Assembly (NCBI GenBank): GCA_003243975.1
Contig: QHBJ01000005.1
Span: 1-64,000, forward strand
Direction: 5' to 3'
DNA: 64,000 bases
Source: Candidatus Meridianibacter frigidus
GTDB lineage: Bacteria > Vulcanimicrobiota > Vulcanimicrobiia > Vulcanimicrobiales > Vulcanimicrobiaceae
Shown one piece after another: positions 23,395 to 32,577 of the stretch. The translations under genes and the position numbers were made by a program. The notes under the pieces were generated by a model. The model was not told where the DNA came from and ran no database searches. It saw only the letters and a program-made list of their open reading frames with translations. The first letter of the stretch is position 1. Every line of letters begins with the position of its first letter.

Positions 23395-24576
23395 TTAAGG
23401 CACTTCCAATTCCATCTCTTCGGGCTCCTCGCCGGGCTTGAAAAGCGTCTGCGCAACCCACGTGGGCACAATGGCGGTGAGAATGACCACGGTCACCAGC
23501 GCCGTGTATTGGGCCCGCGTAATATAGTGGTGCGTCAACCCGTACAGACTCGAAATCGTTCCGAACGTCAGCCCGGTCGCCATCATGAGGGTCAGATAGT
23601 TGCTGTTTGCAGGCGAATATTTGAAAGCGAAGCGTGCGAGCGGAAAGACTCCGAACATTTTTGCTATCATCTTCACGAAGAAGAGTGCAGCAATTAAGCC
23701 CGCACCGTTCGCGGCCGCGGCCAGTGAAACGTACGTGCCGGCCTTCAAGAAATAGAACGGCGCAAGCAACGCCATGGTCAAAGACTGCAGCCGGCGCTTG
23801 ATGTCTGGGTACGTCAACAACATGCCCGCGCAGGCCAAGCCCATGAAGTAAGCCGGCAGAACGCCTTCGCTGCGCGCCGAAGCGGCAAGTGCGGCGAGCA
23901 CGAAGATCACCGCGAATAGGATGCGCAGGCCCGGTTCGCTCACGTAACGCCGCGTACGCTCGATGATCGGCGGCAGGACCTTGGGCACGATTAGCATCGC
24001 GCAAAGGATTGCCACGCAAAGCAAGACGAGCCAAGCATTGTAGTTTGCAAACAGCAGCCCCAGCGCGACGACGGTCCCTACGTCGGTAAAGAAGCATGCT
24101 GCAAGAATGAGCTGACCGAACTCTTCGGCAGCGAGTCCGGACTCGATCATGACCGCATAGACAACGGCCACCGAGGTTGTCGACATGGCTATGCCGGCGA
24201 TCTTTGCGGCATCCGGTGACCAATGCGCGACGAAGTGCGCGTAGGCCATTGCAGCCAGAAATGGGGCTGCGAATGACGCACCGCCCAGCACGGTAGAAGG
24301 TATAATCTGGCGACGCAAAACAGCCGGGTCGATCTCGGCGCCCGCCAAGAACGTCAAGAGAATGCTCCCGAATCCGGCGACGAAATCGATCCACGCGTTG
24401 GTGCGAAGCGCGATGAGGTTGCCGGCAAGGATTCCGGCGATAATCTCCACCAAGGCGGCGGGCATTTTGATACGAATCGCGGCAATCGCGCTCAGAGCGG
24501 CCAAAAACATCCATACGCCTGCGATGAGCCACATGTTCGCCGAGTCAAGATGCAACAAAAGAGAAACTCCCGTCAA
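23395..24576 (-). CDS. CPA2-type cation/proton antiporter
   Basis: Integral membrane protein (393 aa, 11-12 helices) of the KefB/NapA-like monovalent cation:proton antiporter family. The family's GxLLGNL-type segment reads GILAGNLIA, and LTFLAGAEIDP corresponds to the conserved LxFLxGLExD block with its acidic residue. There is no C-terminal RCK/TrkA domain. TTG at 24576 is used; Met 15 is an alternative. It lies just upstream of the coxB remnant on the same strand and is divergent from ctaE. The ion (Na+ or K+) cannot be read from sequence. Confidence 0.85.
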   Translation of the reverse strand: MTGVSLLLHLDSANMWLIAGVWMFLAALSAIAAIRIKMPAALVEIIAGILAGNLIALRTNAWIDFVAGFGSILLTFLAGAEIDPAVLRRQIIPSTVLGGASFAAPFLAAMAYAHFVAHWSPDAAKIAGIAMSTTSVAVVYAVMIESGLAAEEFGQLILAACFFTDVGTVVALGLLFANYNAWLVLLCVAILCAMLIVPKVLPPIIERTRRYVSEPGLRILFAVIFVLAALAASARSEGVLPAYFMGLACAGMLLTYPDIKRRLQSLTMALLAPFYFLKAGTYVSLAAAANGAGLIAALFFVKMIAKMFGVFPLARFAFKYSPANSNYLTLMMATGLTFGTISSLYGLTHHYITRAQYTALVTVVILTAIVPTWVAQTLFKPGEEPEEMELEVP

Positions 24577-24709
24577 TCTGCGCGTTGACAGGAGCCATCA
24601 GCCGGCACGCGGCGGTTCTCGGGGAGCTCCATCCCCATCCGCGCCCTCTTCGTAGAAGCGCGAATGCGATTCCTTCCCCGCGGACTGGGTAGGAAGCAAT
24701 GCGCGTCCA

Positions 24710-25258
24710 TTGGCCGTTCGCGCGCACCCGCTCGTGTTTGGGGTAGCACTTTTTCTGGCTTCCGAGCTGATGTTTTTTGCCGGGCTCTTCGCCGCGTACT
24801 TCGATCTGCGCAGCGGCTCGACACTATGGCCGCCGCCGGGCCTTCATCTCGATACACTTCAATCAGCATTTGGGACGTTGATGCTGGGCATTTCAAGTTT
24901 CACAATGATCGGCATGACGCGAGCCCTGGCCCGCGCAGCCCCGTCGCGCGCGTACGCCTGGCTCTTCTCGGGGATTCTCGCGGCCGTCGCCTTCGTCGTG
25001 ATCGCGGTGAGTGGTTGGCAGAGCGACGGTTTTACCATCGCCAGCCACGCGTACGGTTCGCTCTTTTTTGCCATGACGGGATTCCATCTGCTGCACGTTA
25101 TCGCCGGCATCGTGCTTCTTTTGGCACTCTTCTTTGGGTTACGCACCGCCGCGCTGACGGCGGACCATCGTGCCGGAGCGGAAGCGATCATGTACTACTG
25201 GCACTTTGTTTTTATCGTGTGGCTCGGCATTTGGGGAACGATCTACTTTCTACGATGA
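24710..25258 (+). CDS. ctaE: Cytochrome c oxidase subunit III
   Basis: Short-form subunit III (182 aa, five helices) of a heme-copper oxidase. Family features include FLASELMFFAGLFAAYFDLR with its conserved Glu, the SSFTMIGM helix and HLLHVIAGIV, and the C-terminal YYWHFVFIVWLGIWG. Start is TTG at 24710; a weak AGGAAG lies 14 nt upstream. It overlaps qcrA as ATGA. The catalytic subunits expected beside it are present only as remnants on the opposite strand at 22.6-23.3 kb. Confidence 0.9.
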   Translation: MAVRAHPLVFGVALFLASELMFFAGLFAAYFDLRSGSTLWPPPGLHLDTLQSAFGTLMLGISSFTMIGMTRALARAAPSRAYAWLFSGILAAVAFVVIAVSGWQSDGFTIASHAYGSLFFAMTGFHLLHVIAGIVLLLALFFGLRTAALTADHRAGAEAIMYYWHFVFIVWLGIWGTIYFLR

Positions 25259-25992
25259 AAGGCGAGCCCGCGGTTATAGCATCTTTGTTCGTCGCGATTC
25301 TCGGCGGCATCGTCTTCGCGGTTGCGTATGCAGTGCGTGCGCCGATCGGCGCGCAGGGCTTTGGCGTGTTTCTCGCCGCAGCCGGGCTGTGCGCCGCTTT
25401 CGGTATTTGGGGCCTAGCGCTGCTGGCGCCCGAAGAAAGGGTTGAGCAGCGCAAGAGTTTCGCGCAAGGCCGGCATTTAGAACTGCCGGTGCTCGGGCGG
25501 CCGCTGCTCGTGCGGCTTCTTGCGAGTGCGATCGGCCTACTGGGCATTGCTGCGCTGTTTCCAATCCGATCGCTCGGACCGGCGCCAGGCGATACCCTCT
25601 TCAAGACCAAGTGGCGCCGGGGTTTGCGCGTTGTGCGCGAGGATGGCCGCCCAATTAAACGCGGCGATTTGAACGTCGACTCGATTATCACCGCATTTCC
25701 CGATGGGAGCGTGGGCGATGCGGCGTCACAGATCGTGCTGGTGCGATTGCCGCCGGGCACTCAGATGCTGGCTCCCGGCAAATCCGAATGGGCACCAGAA
25801 GGATACGCCGGTTTCTCGAAAGTCTGCACCCATGCGGGATGTCCCGTTGCGTTGTACCGGGCCGCCGAGCATCAGCTGATGTGTCCCTGTCATCAGTCGC
25901 TTTTCGACGTAACCTCCGGTGCGCAAGTGATCTCAGGCCCCGCCGACCGTGCACTTCCGCAGCTGCCCCTGCACTTCGACGACGACCGCTAA
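25255..25992 (+). CDS. qcrA: Rieske iron-sulfur subunit of a bc1-type complex, short C-terminus
   Basis: Actinobacterial-type QcrA with three predicted N-terminal helices (about 7-27, 35-57, 84-104) before the Rieske domain. Cluster ligands are present: CTHAGCP (Cys 191, His 193) and CPCHQS (Cys 210, His 213), with the disulfide cysteines 196 and 212. It moves electrons from quinol to cytochrome c. The conserved GPADRALPQLPL strand is followed by only six residues, whereas family members usually extend 20-30 residues more. qcrB and qcrC, which normally accompany it, are absent; thiE converges with a 4 nt overlap. Confidence 0.88.
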   Translation: MKGEPAVIASLFVAILGGIVFAVAYAVRAPIGAQGFGVFLAAAGLCAAFGIWGLALLAPEERVEQRKSFAQGRHLELPVLGRPLLVRLLASAIGLLGIAALFPIRSLGPAPGDTLFKTKWRRGLRVVREDGRPIKRGDLNVDSIITAFPDGSVGDAASQIVLVRLPPGTQMLAPGKSEWAPEGYAGFSKVCTHAGCPVALYRAAEHQLMCPCHQSLFDVTSGAQVISGPADRALPQLPLHFDDDR

Positions 25993-26630
25993 GCGCTCGG
26001 CGAGAGCCGCCAACGCGCGACCAACTGCGCAGCCATCTGTGCGGGATCCTTTGCGCGCGCAAAGGCCGAGATCATGGCGGCCATCGCTGCACCCGTAGCG
26101 CGGACATCCGCGATATTGGTTTCGTCGAGTCCACCGATCGCGCACACCGGAAGTTTCACGGCGCGCACGATCTCTGATAAAGTGGCCAAGCCGATCGCAT
26201 CGCCGGCGTCGAGCTTGCTGCCGGTTGCGAAGACGCTGCCGACGCCGATATAGTCCGCTCCAACGAGCTGGGCGCGCCGTGCTTCTTCAAGCGTGCCGCA
26301 TGAGAGGCCGAGAATCTTGCCGCGCATTCGGGCTCGAACCATCGGTAGCTCCGAGGGCTGCGCATCACCAGGTCCGAGGTGCGCGCCGTCGGCATCTAAC
26401 TCGAGGGCGGCGTGCCAGTCGTCGTTGACGATGAAAATTCCACCGCGTTGGGCAGTGATCTCGCGCAGCGCGCGGGCATGCTCGAGAACGATCCCTTTCT
26501 TGGCACGATACTGAAGGATACACACGCGCCCGTCAACGATGGCCTGCGCCAAGCGCACCGGATCGGGTCCTTCTTCATTGACGATTGCATAAACGCCGCT
26601 CAGGCGGTGGTTAACGCGCGCCGCCTTCAC
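25989..26630 (-). CDS. thiE: Thiamine phosphate synthase
   Basis: TIM-barrel enzyme joining HMP-PP and THZ-P to thiamine phosphate. Landmarks are LQYRAKKG, FIVNDDWHAALELDADGAHLG (quoted in part: VNDDWHAAL), GLSCGTLEEARRA, DYIGVGSVFATGSK and VCAIGGLDETN. The usual motifs ILRDK, DG(V)HLG and G-P-(I/V)-F-T-K are recognisable. GTG at 26630 gives 213 aa, the family length, and overlaps parB by 20 nt. Longer in-frame starts lie deep inside parB. Confidence 0.92.
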   Translation of the reverse strand: MKAARVNHRLSGVYAIVNEEGPDPVRLAQAIVDGRVCILQYRAKKGIVLEHARALREITAQRGGIFIVNDDWHAALELDADGAHLGPGDAQPSELPMVRARMRGKILGLSCGTLEEARRAQLVGADYIGVGSVFATGSKLDAGDAIGLATLSEIVRAVKLPVCAIGGLDETNIADVRATGAAMAAMISAFARAKDPAQMAAQLVARWRLSPSA

Positions 26631-27468
26631 CCAAGAGCAGGTCGGCCAAGCGCATGAGCTCATCGTCGCCGCCGAAGCGAATTTCGATCCGGCCGCCCTT
26701 TCCGGCGCGACGTAGCGCGACGTGCGTGCCGAGCCGAAAGCGCAGCTTCGACTCAAACTCTTGTTCGTCGGCCGAGAGCGGCTTTTCGGCAACCGGGCCG
26801 AAACGTTCGGGCGTCGCAGCCGCGCCGGCTATACGCTCGAGCGCGCGCACGGAGAGACCTTCGGCCACGGCGCGCTGGGCCAGGGTGAACCGCTCCGATT
26901 CGGGAGCCGCCAGCAGCGCACGCCCGTGACCCGCCGAGAGGCGCCCGTCCGCCAGCATTGCCTTTATTGGATCGGAGAGCGAGAGCAGTCGCAGGGTGTT
27001 TGTAATTGCGGGCCGGCTTTTCCCCAAACGTTCCGCGACCTGTTCTTGCGTGAATGCGTACTCTTGCATCAAATAGGCAAAGCCTGCGGCTTCCTCGAGC
27101 GCGCCTAAGTTCTCGCGTTGAAGGTTCTCGATGATTGCTACCTCCAGCGTGTCGCGATCGTCGGAAGCGCGGATGATGGCGGGTACGGACGGTTTCTGCA
27201 GGGCCGCCGCCGCGCGCCACCGGCGCTCGCCCGCAATTAACTCGAATCCATCCCCCTTTTCGCGTACGATCAGCGGCACCAGAATACCGTACTCCGCAAT
27301 CGACGTGCGCAGCTCTCGCATGGTTTCTTCGTCGAATTTCTTGCGCGGCTGAAATGGATTGGGGCGAATCTTATCGACCGGAATCTGCTGTAGCTGGTCG
27401 CTCGCCGCTTTGGGCTCACCCAAGAGAGCCGCGAGCCCACGGCCCAGTCCGCGCTTGTGCGCGCTCAT
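26611..27468 (-). CDS. parB: Chromosome partitioning protein ParB
   Basis: CTP-dependent DNA clamp that loads at parS and spreads. The N-terminal GLGRGLAALLG is the ParA-contacting motif, IRPNPFQPRKKFDEE and the GERRWRAAAAL box form the CTPase domain, and a helix-turn-helix (EQVAERLGKSRPAITNTLRLL, here in part) binds parS. The C-terminal dimer domain ends LLGEGGAR. ATG at 27468 follows AAGGA at a good distance and gives 285 aa. It is 10 nt after parA. Confidence 0.97.
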   Translation of the reverse strand: MSAHKRGLGRGLAALLGEPKAASDQLQQIPVDKIRPNPFQPRKKFDEETMRELRTSIAEYGILVPLIVREKGDGFELIAGERRWRAAAALQKPSVPAIIRASDDRDTLEVAIIENLQRENLGALEEAAGFAYLMQEYAFTQEQVAERLGKSRPAITNTLRLLSLSDPIKAMLADGRLSAGHGRALLAAPESERFTLAQRAVAEGLSVRALERIAGAAATPERFGPVAEKPLSADEQEFESKLRFRLGTHVALRRAGKGGRIEIRFGGDDELMRLADLLLGEGGAR

Positions 27469-27478
27469 CGTGCGTCCT

Positions 27479-28282
27479 TCATGCAACGACTTCCGTCGGC
27501 GCCAGCAGTTCCTTTGCCAACGCAAGATAGGCCTGTGAGCCGCGGCTTTTCACGTCAAACAAGATGACCGGCTTTCCGTAAGAAGGCGCCTCCGAGAGAC
27601 GGATGTTGCGTGGAATCTGTGTCTTGAACATTTGTCGCGGAAAATATGCGTGAAGTTCTTCGAGCACTTCCATCGCCAGCTTCGTGCGCCCGTCGAACAT
27701 CGTGACGAGCACGCCCGTAATTTCAAGCGGCGGGTTAAGCGCCTCCTTGATGCGGCGTACCACGGTGGTCAGCTGCGAGAGACCTTCGAGCGCGTAGTAC
27801 TCCGCCTGCACCGGAATGATGATTTCATGGGCGGCCGTCAGCGCGTTAATGGTCAGCAGCCCGAGCGACGGCGGGCAATCGATCAAGGTGAAGTCGTACT
27901 GCGCAGAAACCGACGAAAGCACCGTCTTCAAACGGTTCTCTCGCGACAGCGCCGAGACCAATTCGATCTCCGCGCCCGCCAAATTGATCGTCGCGGGAAT
28001 CAGCGCGAGGCCCGGAATCTCGGTCGTACGAACCACGTCGTCGATCGCGGAGTGGTGCAGAAGCAGATCGTACACGTCTCGCTTGAGCTCGCGCTTGTCG
28101 ACACCCAGGCCGGTCGTGGTATTGCCCTGAGGGTCCAGATCAACCACCAGCACTGCTTTACCCAACACCGCCAGCGCGGCCGCGAGATTTACCGTCGTCG
28201 TGCTCTTGCCGACGCCGCCTTTTTGGTTGACTAGGGCGATAATGCGCGACAAGCGTGGATTCTCCGAGCGATGCACGTACAT
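27479..28282 (-). CDS. parA: Chromosome partitioning ATPase ParA (Soj)
   Basis: Walker-type ATPase that moves ParB-parS complexes along the nucleoid. The deviant Walker A box is NQKGGVGKSTTTVNLA, the Walker A' / B region includes VLVVDLDPQGNTTTGLG and the TLIDCPPSLGLLT switch. The 267 aa length is typical of the chromosomal Soj type, without an N-terminal DNA-binding domain. It is 2 nt after cca and precedes parB, the usual origin-proximal order. Confidence 0.98.
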   Translation of the reverse strand: MYVHRSENPRLSRIIALVNQKGGVGKSTTTVNLAAALAVLGKAVLVVDLDPQGNTTTGLGVDKRELKRDVYDLLLHHSAIDDVVRTTEIPGLALIPATINLAGAEIELVSALSRENRLKTVLSSVSAQYDFTLIDCPPSLGLLTINALTAAHEIIIPVQAEYYALEGLSQLTTVVRRIKEALNPPLEITGVLVTMFDGRTKLAMEVLEELHAYFPRQMFKTQIPRNIRLSEAPSYGKPVILFDVKSRGSQAYLALAKELLAPTEVVA

Positions 28283-28284
28283 CG

Positions 28285-29688
28285 TTATGCGCGCGCTTTT
28301 TCGGCAGCGTCGAGATAATCGTTCAGCAGTGCGAGCAGCGACGTGCGCTCGTTACGCTCGGGCGCTTCGGTAACCTGCTCGAAGAGCCACTCTAGCGCAT
28401 CGCCGACACGCCGGTCGCCACGGTAGTGAGCGTCCGCCGCGCCGCGTGCTTTCAGCGCTTCCATCACCGCGGTGCCGTCGACGGCCAAATCGCGCACGCT
28501 GAAGGCGGGTTTGCGCTGCACCTCAGCCCAGACACGCCTCTCAAATTGTGCGTTTCCGTCCTCACGCTTCGGCAAGCCGCTTCCGGCTGCATCGGCGGCG
28601 CGCAACGCAAATTGATGCTCCAAATTGGCCGGCCCGATGCGGCGAATGAAGCGCCGGATGCCGGCATCGCTCAAATAGGGATCGGCCGAGTACATGTGCT
28701 GGCATACCAAATGCGCGACGCGGTCGATAATGCCGTTGGAGAAGCGGACGCGCCCCAGCATCTCGCGCACCAGGTCGTGACCCACGTGCTCGTGGCGATA
28801 GAAATGCGGGCCCTCTTTGGTGCGCGGCTTTCCCACGTCATGAAAGAGCGCGGCTAAACGCAACACGAGGTCACCCGGCGGCGTTGCGTCCACCGTCGCC
28901 AGCGTGTGGCGGTAGACATCGTAGGCGTGCCACTCGTTCTGCTCCACGCCCACGCCCTCCAAGAGTTCGGGCCAGATCTCGCGCAAGACGCCGGTTTCGC
29001 GCAATAGCTCAAGGCCATTCGACGGTCTCGCCGCATCCCGGCAGAGCTTCGCCAGTTCTTCGGCGACGCGTTCGCCAGAGACGCTGGTCACCATCGGCGC
29101 CGACGCCTCCATGGCAGCGCGCAGATTCGGCGAAACGTCGTACTCGAACCGAGCCGCGAACTGCGCGGCGCGCAACATTCGCAGCGGATCTTCTTCGAAA
29201 GCGTGCGCGCTCAAGATATCGATGCGATGCGCAGCAAGGTCGTCTCGACCGCCGTACGGATCGACTAACTCGTCGCCCGGCAAACTACGCGCCATCATGT
29301 TCATCCGAAAATCGCGCCGCGCAAGGTCGTCACTCAAGGGAATTTCCGGCCCGCTTACGACTTCAAAATCGCGGTGGCCAATGCCGGTGGACCGTTCGCG
29401 TCGCGGAAGCGCGACGTCAACCGTATGTTCGGCGATCGTGACCTTGAAGATCGAAAAGGAGGCGCCGACAAAATTAACAGGGCCCAGTTTTTGCAAGCAT
29501 TTGCGCAAATCTTCTTCGTGCACGCCGCAGACGACGTAATCCAAATCTTTTTGGGCGGGCGTGAAGTTTTCGATTTCTCCGCGCACCTGATCGCGCACCC
29601 GCCCCCCGACCGCAAAGAGCGAATCGGGCGGCAACGCATTGACAAGCGCCGTGTCGATTTCGTGCACCTCAACTGCGGACTTGCTCAT
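28285..29688 (-). CDS. cca: CCA-adding tRNA nucleotidyltransferase / poly(A) polymerase family, with HD domain
   Basis: Adds or repairs the 3' CCA of tRNA. The class II nucleotidyltransferase head shows FAVGGRVRDQVRG and the catalytic DxD as KDLDYVV, followed by the RDFRMNMMA motif. An HD phosphohydrolase domain follows (LAALFHDVGKPRTK; HEHVGHDLVREM), as in E. coli-type CCA enzymes. Length 467 aa. It could instead be restricted to A-addition; only one nucleotidyltransferase is seen here. It overlaps the LAGLIDADG gene by 4 nt and is 2 nt from parA. Confidence 0.9.
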   Translation of the reverse strand: MSKSAVEVHEIDTALVNALPPDSLFAVGGRVRDQVRGEIENFTPAQKDLDYVVCGVHEEDLRKCLQKLGPVNFVGASFSIFKVTIAEHTVDVALPRRERSTGIGHRDFEVVSGPEIPLSDDLARRDFRMNMMARSLPGDELVDPYGGRDDLAAHRIDILSAHAFEEDPLRMLRAAQFAARFEYDVSPNLRAAMEASAPMVTSVSGERVAEELAKLCRDAARPSNGLELLRETGVLREIWPELLEGVGVEQNEWHAYDVYRHTLATVDATPPGDLVLRLAALFHDVGKPRTKEGPHFYRHEHVGHDLVREMLGRVRFSNGIIDRVAHLVCQHMYSADPYLSDAGIRRFIRRIGPANLEHQFALRAADAAGSGLPKREDGNAQFERRVWAEVQRKPAFSVRDLAVDGTAVMEALKARGAADAHYRGDRRVGDALEWLFEQVTEAPERNERTSLLALLNDYLDAAEKARA

Positions 29689-30026
29689 GCGAGAAGCAGC
29701 CCGTATCGCAGCTTCATTTGCGCGTAGCGTTCGTAGGTATGCGGATCAATGCTGCGCCATTCTAAAGAATCCAAGAGCGGCACGAGCATATTGCGCAACG
29801 CGGGATTGCGTACCATTAATTGATAGTAGTGGCGCTGCGCGTGATGGTAGGGGCCGTACAAACGCGATCCGATGATCAGCGCGTGCAGCCAGCGCAGCAG
29901 CGGTTCATGCCGAACGTGCATGCGCAGGGTAATCTGCGGCTGCCGAGCGTCGCCGCCAAAGTGCGCTTCGCCCACGAGCAATCCCAGTAAGACCCCCTTC
30001 TCGAACTCCGACACCGGCCCGATCAT
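29685..30026 (-). CDS. Stand-alone single-motif LAGLIDADG-like protein
   Basis: A 113 aa protein with one LAGLIDADG-type helix near the N-terminus: GVLLGLLVGEAHFGGD, where the GE position keeps the acidic metal-binding residue (Glu 20). It is followed by the typical saddle strands (PQITLRMHVRHEPLL; HYYQLMVRNPALRNML). A single motif implies a homodimer if it cuts DNA. There is no intron or intein around it. It sits between rsmG and cca with 4 nt overlaps at both ends, so it is co-translated with housekeeping genes. It may be a domesticated regulator or nuclease; its role is unknown. Confidence 0.7.
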   Translation of the reverse strand: MIGPVSEFEKGVLLGLLVGEAHFGGDARQPQITLRMHVRHEPLLRWLHALIIGSRLYGPYHHAQRHYYQLMVRNPALRNMLVPLLDSLEWRSIDPHTYERYAQMKLRYGLLLA

Positions 30027-30709
30027 CGAGAACCTTTATTTGCTGTTTCACCGTTATGTTCCCCGTGAAACCTTGCCCCGAGGGGCCGCTTGCTCGGTAT
30101 GCCGGTTCGGCGCGGAAAGCGTTGGGGCGTTTTCCCGATTTTCCTGAGAAGTAGCAGGCGGCTGCCGGAGGGAGCCATCTTTTCCTCGACGGCGGCTCCC
30201 AGCATCAGGGCGGCCGCCTCCACTGCCTCGCGCTCGCCGGCCACGAGCTGCCCCCGCTGGAGAATGGCCAGCCCGCCGGTCCGCAGGAACGGGACCGTCA
30301 GTTCCGCTACTACCGGTGCCGCTCCAACCGCCCGCCCCGTGGCAGCCGCGAAGTGACCCCGCAGCGCTGGATCGTGCGCGGCCGCCTCGGCGCGGTCGGC
30401 GACCACGGATCCCGTAATATCAAGCTCGCGGACAATGGCCTGTAGAAACTTGGCCTTCTTGGAAGTCGCCTCAATCAGCGTTACCTCGAGCCCGGCCGCG
30501 ATGGCGAGCGGAATGGCTGGAAATCCGCCTCCCGAGCCCACATCCACCAATGGCGATTCGACGAACGGCAGAAGCTGCAACGAGTCCTCGATGTGGGACC
30601 AGACGGCTTCAGGGCCTTTGGCGCCGGTAAGATTGATCCGCTGGCTGGCTTCTAGAAGCCGCACCGCGTAGAGCTCGAGGCGCTCGCGATCTTCGGCGGC
30701 GAGCTTCAT
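30023..30709 (-). CDS. rsmG: 16S rRNA (guanine527-N7)-methyltransferase RsmG
   Basis: SAM-dependent methyltransferase modifying G527 of 16S rRNA. The family sequence [21 protein letters not shown] appears near the N-terminus (quoted in part as [11 protein letters not shown]), and the SAM motif is [17 protein letters not shown]. The downstream [13 protein letters not shown] block matches the catalytic A-R-A region, with Thr-Gly-Arg-Ala-Val spacing. Length 228 aa. It overlaps mnmG by 4 nt upstream; the gidA-gidB pair next to parAB is one of the most conserved orders near bacterial origins. A parS-like repeat lies inside its 3' end. Confidence 0.95.
   Translation of the reverse strand: MKLAAEDRERLELYAVRLLEASQRINLTGAKGPEAVWSHIEDSLQLLPFVESPLVDVGSGGGFPAIPLAIAAGLEVTLIEATSKKAKFLQAIVRELDITGSVVADRAEAAAHDPALRGHFAAATGRAVGAAPVVAELTVPFLRTGGLAILQRGQLVAGEREAVEAAALMLGAAVEEKMAPSGSRLLLLRKIGKTPQRFPRRTGIPSKRPLGARFHGEHNGETANKGSR
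30044..30072. promoter_or_regulatory. parS-like inverted repeat
   Basis: A perfect 7-bp inverted repeat GTTTCAC (30045-30051) / GTGAAAC (30065-30071), each identical to a parS half-site (TGTTTCAC / GTGAAACA). Read as one 16-mer, 30057-30072 matches parS at 13 of 16 positions (TGTTCCCCGTGAAACC). It lies inside the rsmG 3' end, about 3 kb from parAB and 9.4 kb from dnaA. The half-site spacing in the longer repeat is abnormal, so only the 16-mer reading would be a standard ParB site. Confidence 0.45.
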
Positions 30710-32535
30710 CCGGCCGCAGCGACCGGGCTGCGGCTCACGTAGAGCGAGAGGATCGCGACGTCGGCCGGAGTGACGCCCGGAATTCGGGCTGCGGCTCCCA
30801 GCGTGCGCGGGCGTTGGGAGTTGAGCTTTTCGCGGCCTTCAGTCGAGAGCGCTCGCATGAACCCGTAGGCGAGGTCGTTTGGAATGACGGTTCCTTCGCT
30901 GCGAGCGGCTCTCTCGACAGCGATCTGCTGCCGGTGCACATATCCCTCCACTTTGATCTCGATCGCGAGACGCTCGCCAACGTCGGCGGCAACTGGGGGG
31001 TCGAAAGCGGCAGCCACGTCTGAGAACTCAACGCCCGGGCGGCGCAGGGCCTCGGTTACGGACGCTCCGCTCTCTCCCCAGCGCTGGGAATGGGCTCGCT
31101 GGCCGGCCTGCGCGAGCGCCTGCTGGCGCTCCCGGAATGTTTCGAAATCCTCATAGGTCACCAAGCCCGCCTCGCGCCCGATCGGCGTGAGGCGTGCGTC
31201 CGCATTGTCGTGACGCAGCAGTATGCGGTGCTCGGCGCGCGAGGTCAACATGCGGTACGGTTCGTCGACGCCTTTCGTAACCAAATCGTCAATCATGACG
31301 CCAATGTAGGCATCACCGCGGGCTAGGCGCACCGGTTCTTTTCCAAGGGCGGCGCGGGCCGCGTTCATACCGGCTATGAGGCCCTGAGCCGCCGCCTCCT
31401 CGTAGCCCGAGGTTCCATTGAGCTGGCCACAGTGGTAGAGGCCCGCGACCCGTTGCGTTTCCAGTGTGTCCCCCAATTCCGTCGGCGGCACCATGTCATA
31501 TTCAACGGCATACCCAGGGCGCACCATCTCGCAGCTCTCCAGGCCCGGCAGCGTGCGCAGCATCTCAAGTTGCACCTCCGCCGGTAGCGAGGTCGAGAAT
31601 CCGCCGACGTAGAGCGTCGCCTCGTTCCAGCCCTCGGGCTCGATAAAGACTTGATGGCTTGGATTATGCGCAAACTTAACGACCTTGTCTTCGATTGAGG
31701 GGCAGTAGCGCGGGCCAATTCCCTTGATAAGATCTAGGCCGTAGAGCGGGGAGAGATGCAGGTTCTCGCGCACCAGCGCGTGCGTTCGCTCGTTCGTCAA
31801 CGTGATGTAGCACGGAAGTTGCGGCCCGGCGAAGCGCGGCGTGCTGCGGTACGAGAACGGCAGCGGCACCCTGCTCGGCGGTTGGATTTGCATCCTTTCC
31901 GGGTCTATTGTCGTGCGCTCGACGCGCGGCGGCGTGCCGGTTTTCAGGCGGCGCGTGGGAAAGCCCGCGGCTTGCAGCGCCGCGGACAAGCCGACGGCGG
32001 GAGCTTCGCCGAAGCGCCCCTCCGCCTGAACGAGGTCGCCACGGAAGGTCTTGCCGCCTAGAAATGTTCCAGTCGCCAGGACGATGCGGCGTGCGAAATG
32101 CCGTGTGCCGTCCGCACAGACCACGCCTCGCGCGGCCCCAGTCTCGAGGATGAGGCCTTCGACCATCCCCACCACGATTTGCAGATTTGGCTGCTGGGCT
32201 AACGCCACACGGGCCAAACGCATATAAGTGGGTTTATCCGCTAGCGCCCGTAGCGCTCGCACCGCCGGCCCTTTGGATTCATTGAGAATTCGCACGTGCA
32301 GCTCACTGCGGTCGATCAGGCGGCCCATTTCCCCGCCCAGCGCGTCAATTTCGCGCACGAGCTGGCCCTTTGCGCTCCCTCCGATGGAGGGGTTGCACGG
32401 CAGCGTGCAGATGCGCGAAGGGTCGCCGGTCAGCAGGATCGTTGGCACACCCAAGCGCGCGGAAGCCAAGGCTGCCTCCAGCCCGGCGTGGCCGCCCCCC
32501 ACGACGATGACGCCCGCGTCCTCGCGCAAATCCAT
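30706..32535 (-). CDS. mnmG: tRNA uridine-34 5-carboxymethylaminomethyl modification enzyme MnmG
   Basis: FAD-dependent partner of MnmE in wobble-uridine modification. The Rossmann motif [19 protein letters not shown] opens the protein; [29 protein letters not shown] and [16 protein letters not shown] are hallmark segments (each quoted in part). ATG at 32535 (609 aa) places the FAD motif at the family's normal distance; a TTG at 32577 would add 14 residues. No clear Shine-Dalgarno is seen. It leads the mnmG-rsmG-LAGLIDADG-cca-parA-parB-thiE string, all with overlaps or gaps under 11 nt. Confidence 0.97.
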   Translation of the reverse strand: MDLREDAGVIVVGGGHAGLEAALASARLGVPTILLTGDPSRICTLPCNPSIGGSAKGQLVREIDALGGEMGRLIDRSELHVRILNESKGPAVRALRALADKPTYMRLARVALAQQPNLQIVVGMVEGLILETGAARGVVCADGTRHFARRIVLATGTFLGGKTFRGDLVQAEGRFGEAPAVGLSAALQAAGFPTRRLKTGTPPRVERTTIDPERMQIQPPSRVPLPFSYRSTPRFAGPQLPCYITLTNERTHALVRENLHLSPLYGLDLIKGIGPRYCPSIEDKVVKFAHNPSHQVFIEPEGWNEATLYVGGFSTSLPAEVQLEMLRTLPGLESCEMVRPGYAVEYDMVPPTELGDTLETQRVAGLYHCGQLNGTSGYEEAAAQGLIAGMNAARAALGKEPVRLARGDAYIGVMIDDLVTKGVDEPYRMLTSRAEHRILLRHDNADARLTPIGREAGLVTYEDFETFRERQQALAQAGQRAHSQRWGESGASVTEALRRPGVEFSDVAAAFDPPVAADVGERLAIEIKVEGYVHRQQIAVERAARSEGTVIPNDLAYGFMRALSTEGREKLNSQRPRTLGAAARIPGVTPADVAILSLYVSRSPVAAAG

Positions 32536-32577
32536 CGCACTTATCTTAGCAGAGAGCGGCAGTAGCAGCGTGTGCAA

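Noticed and set aside
24664-25254. Open frame upstream of qcrA through ctaE
   Set aside because: It is the wrong frame of ctaE; the Rieske protein starts at ATG 25255 with its first helix.
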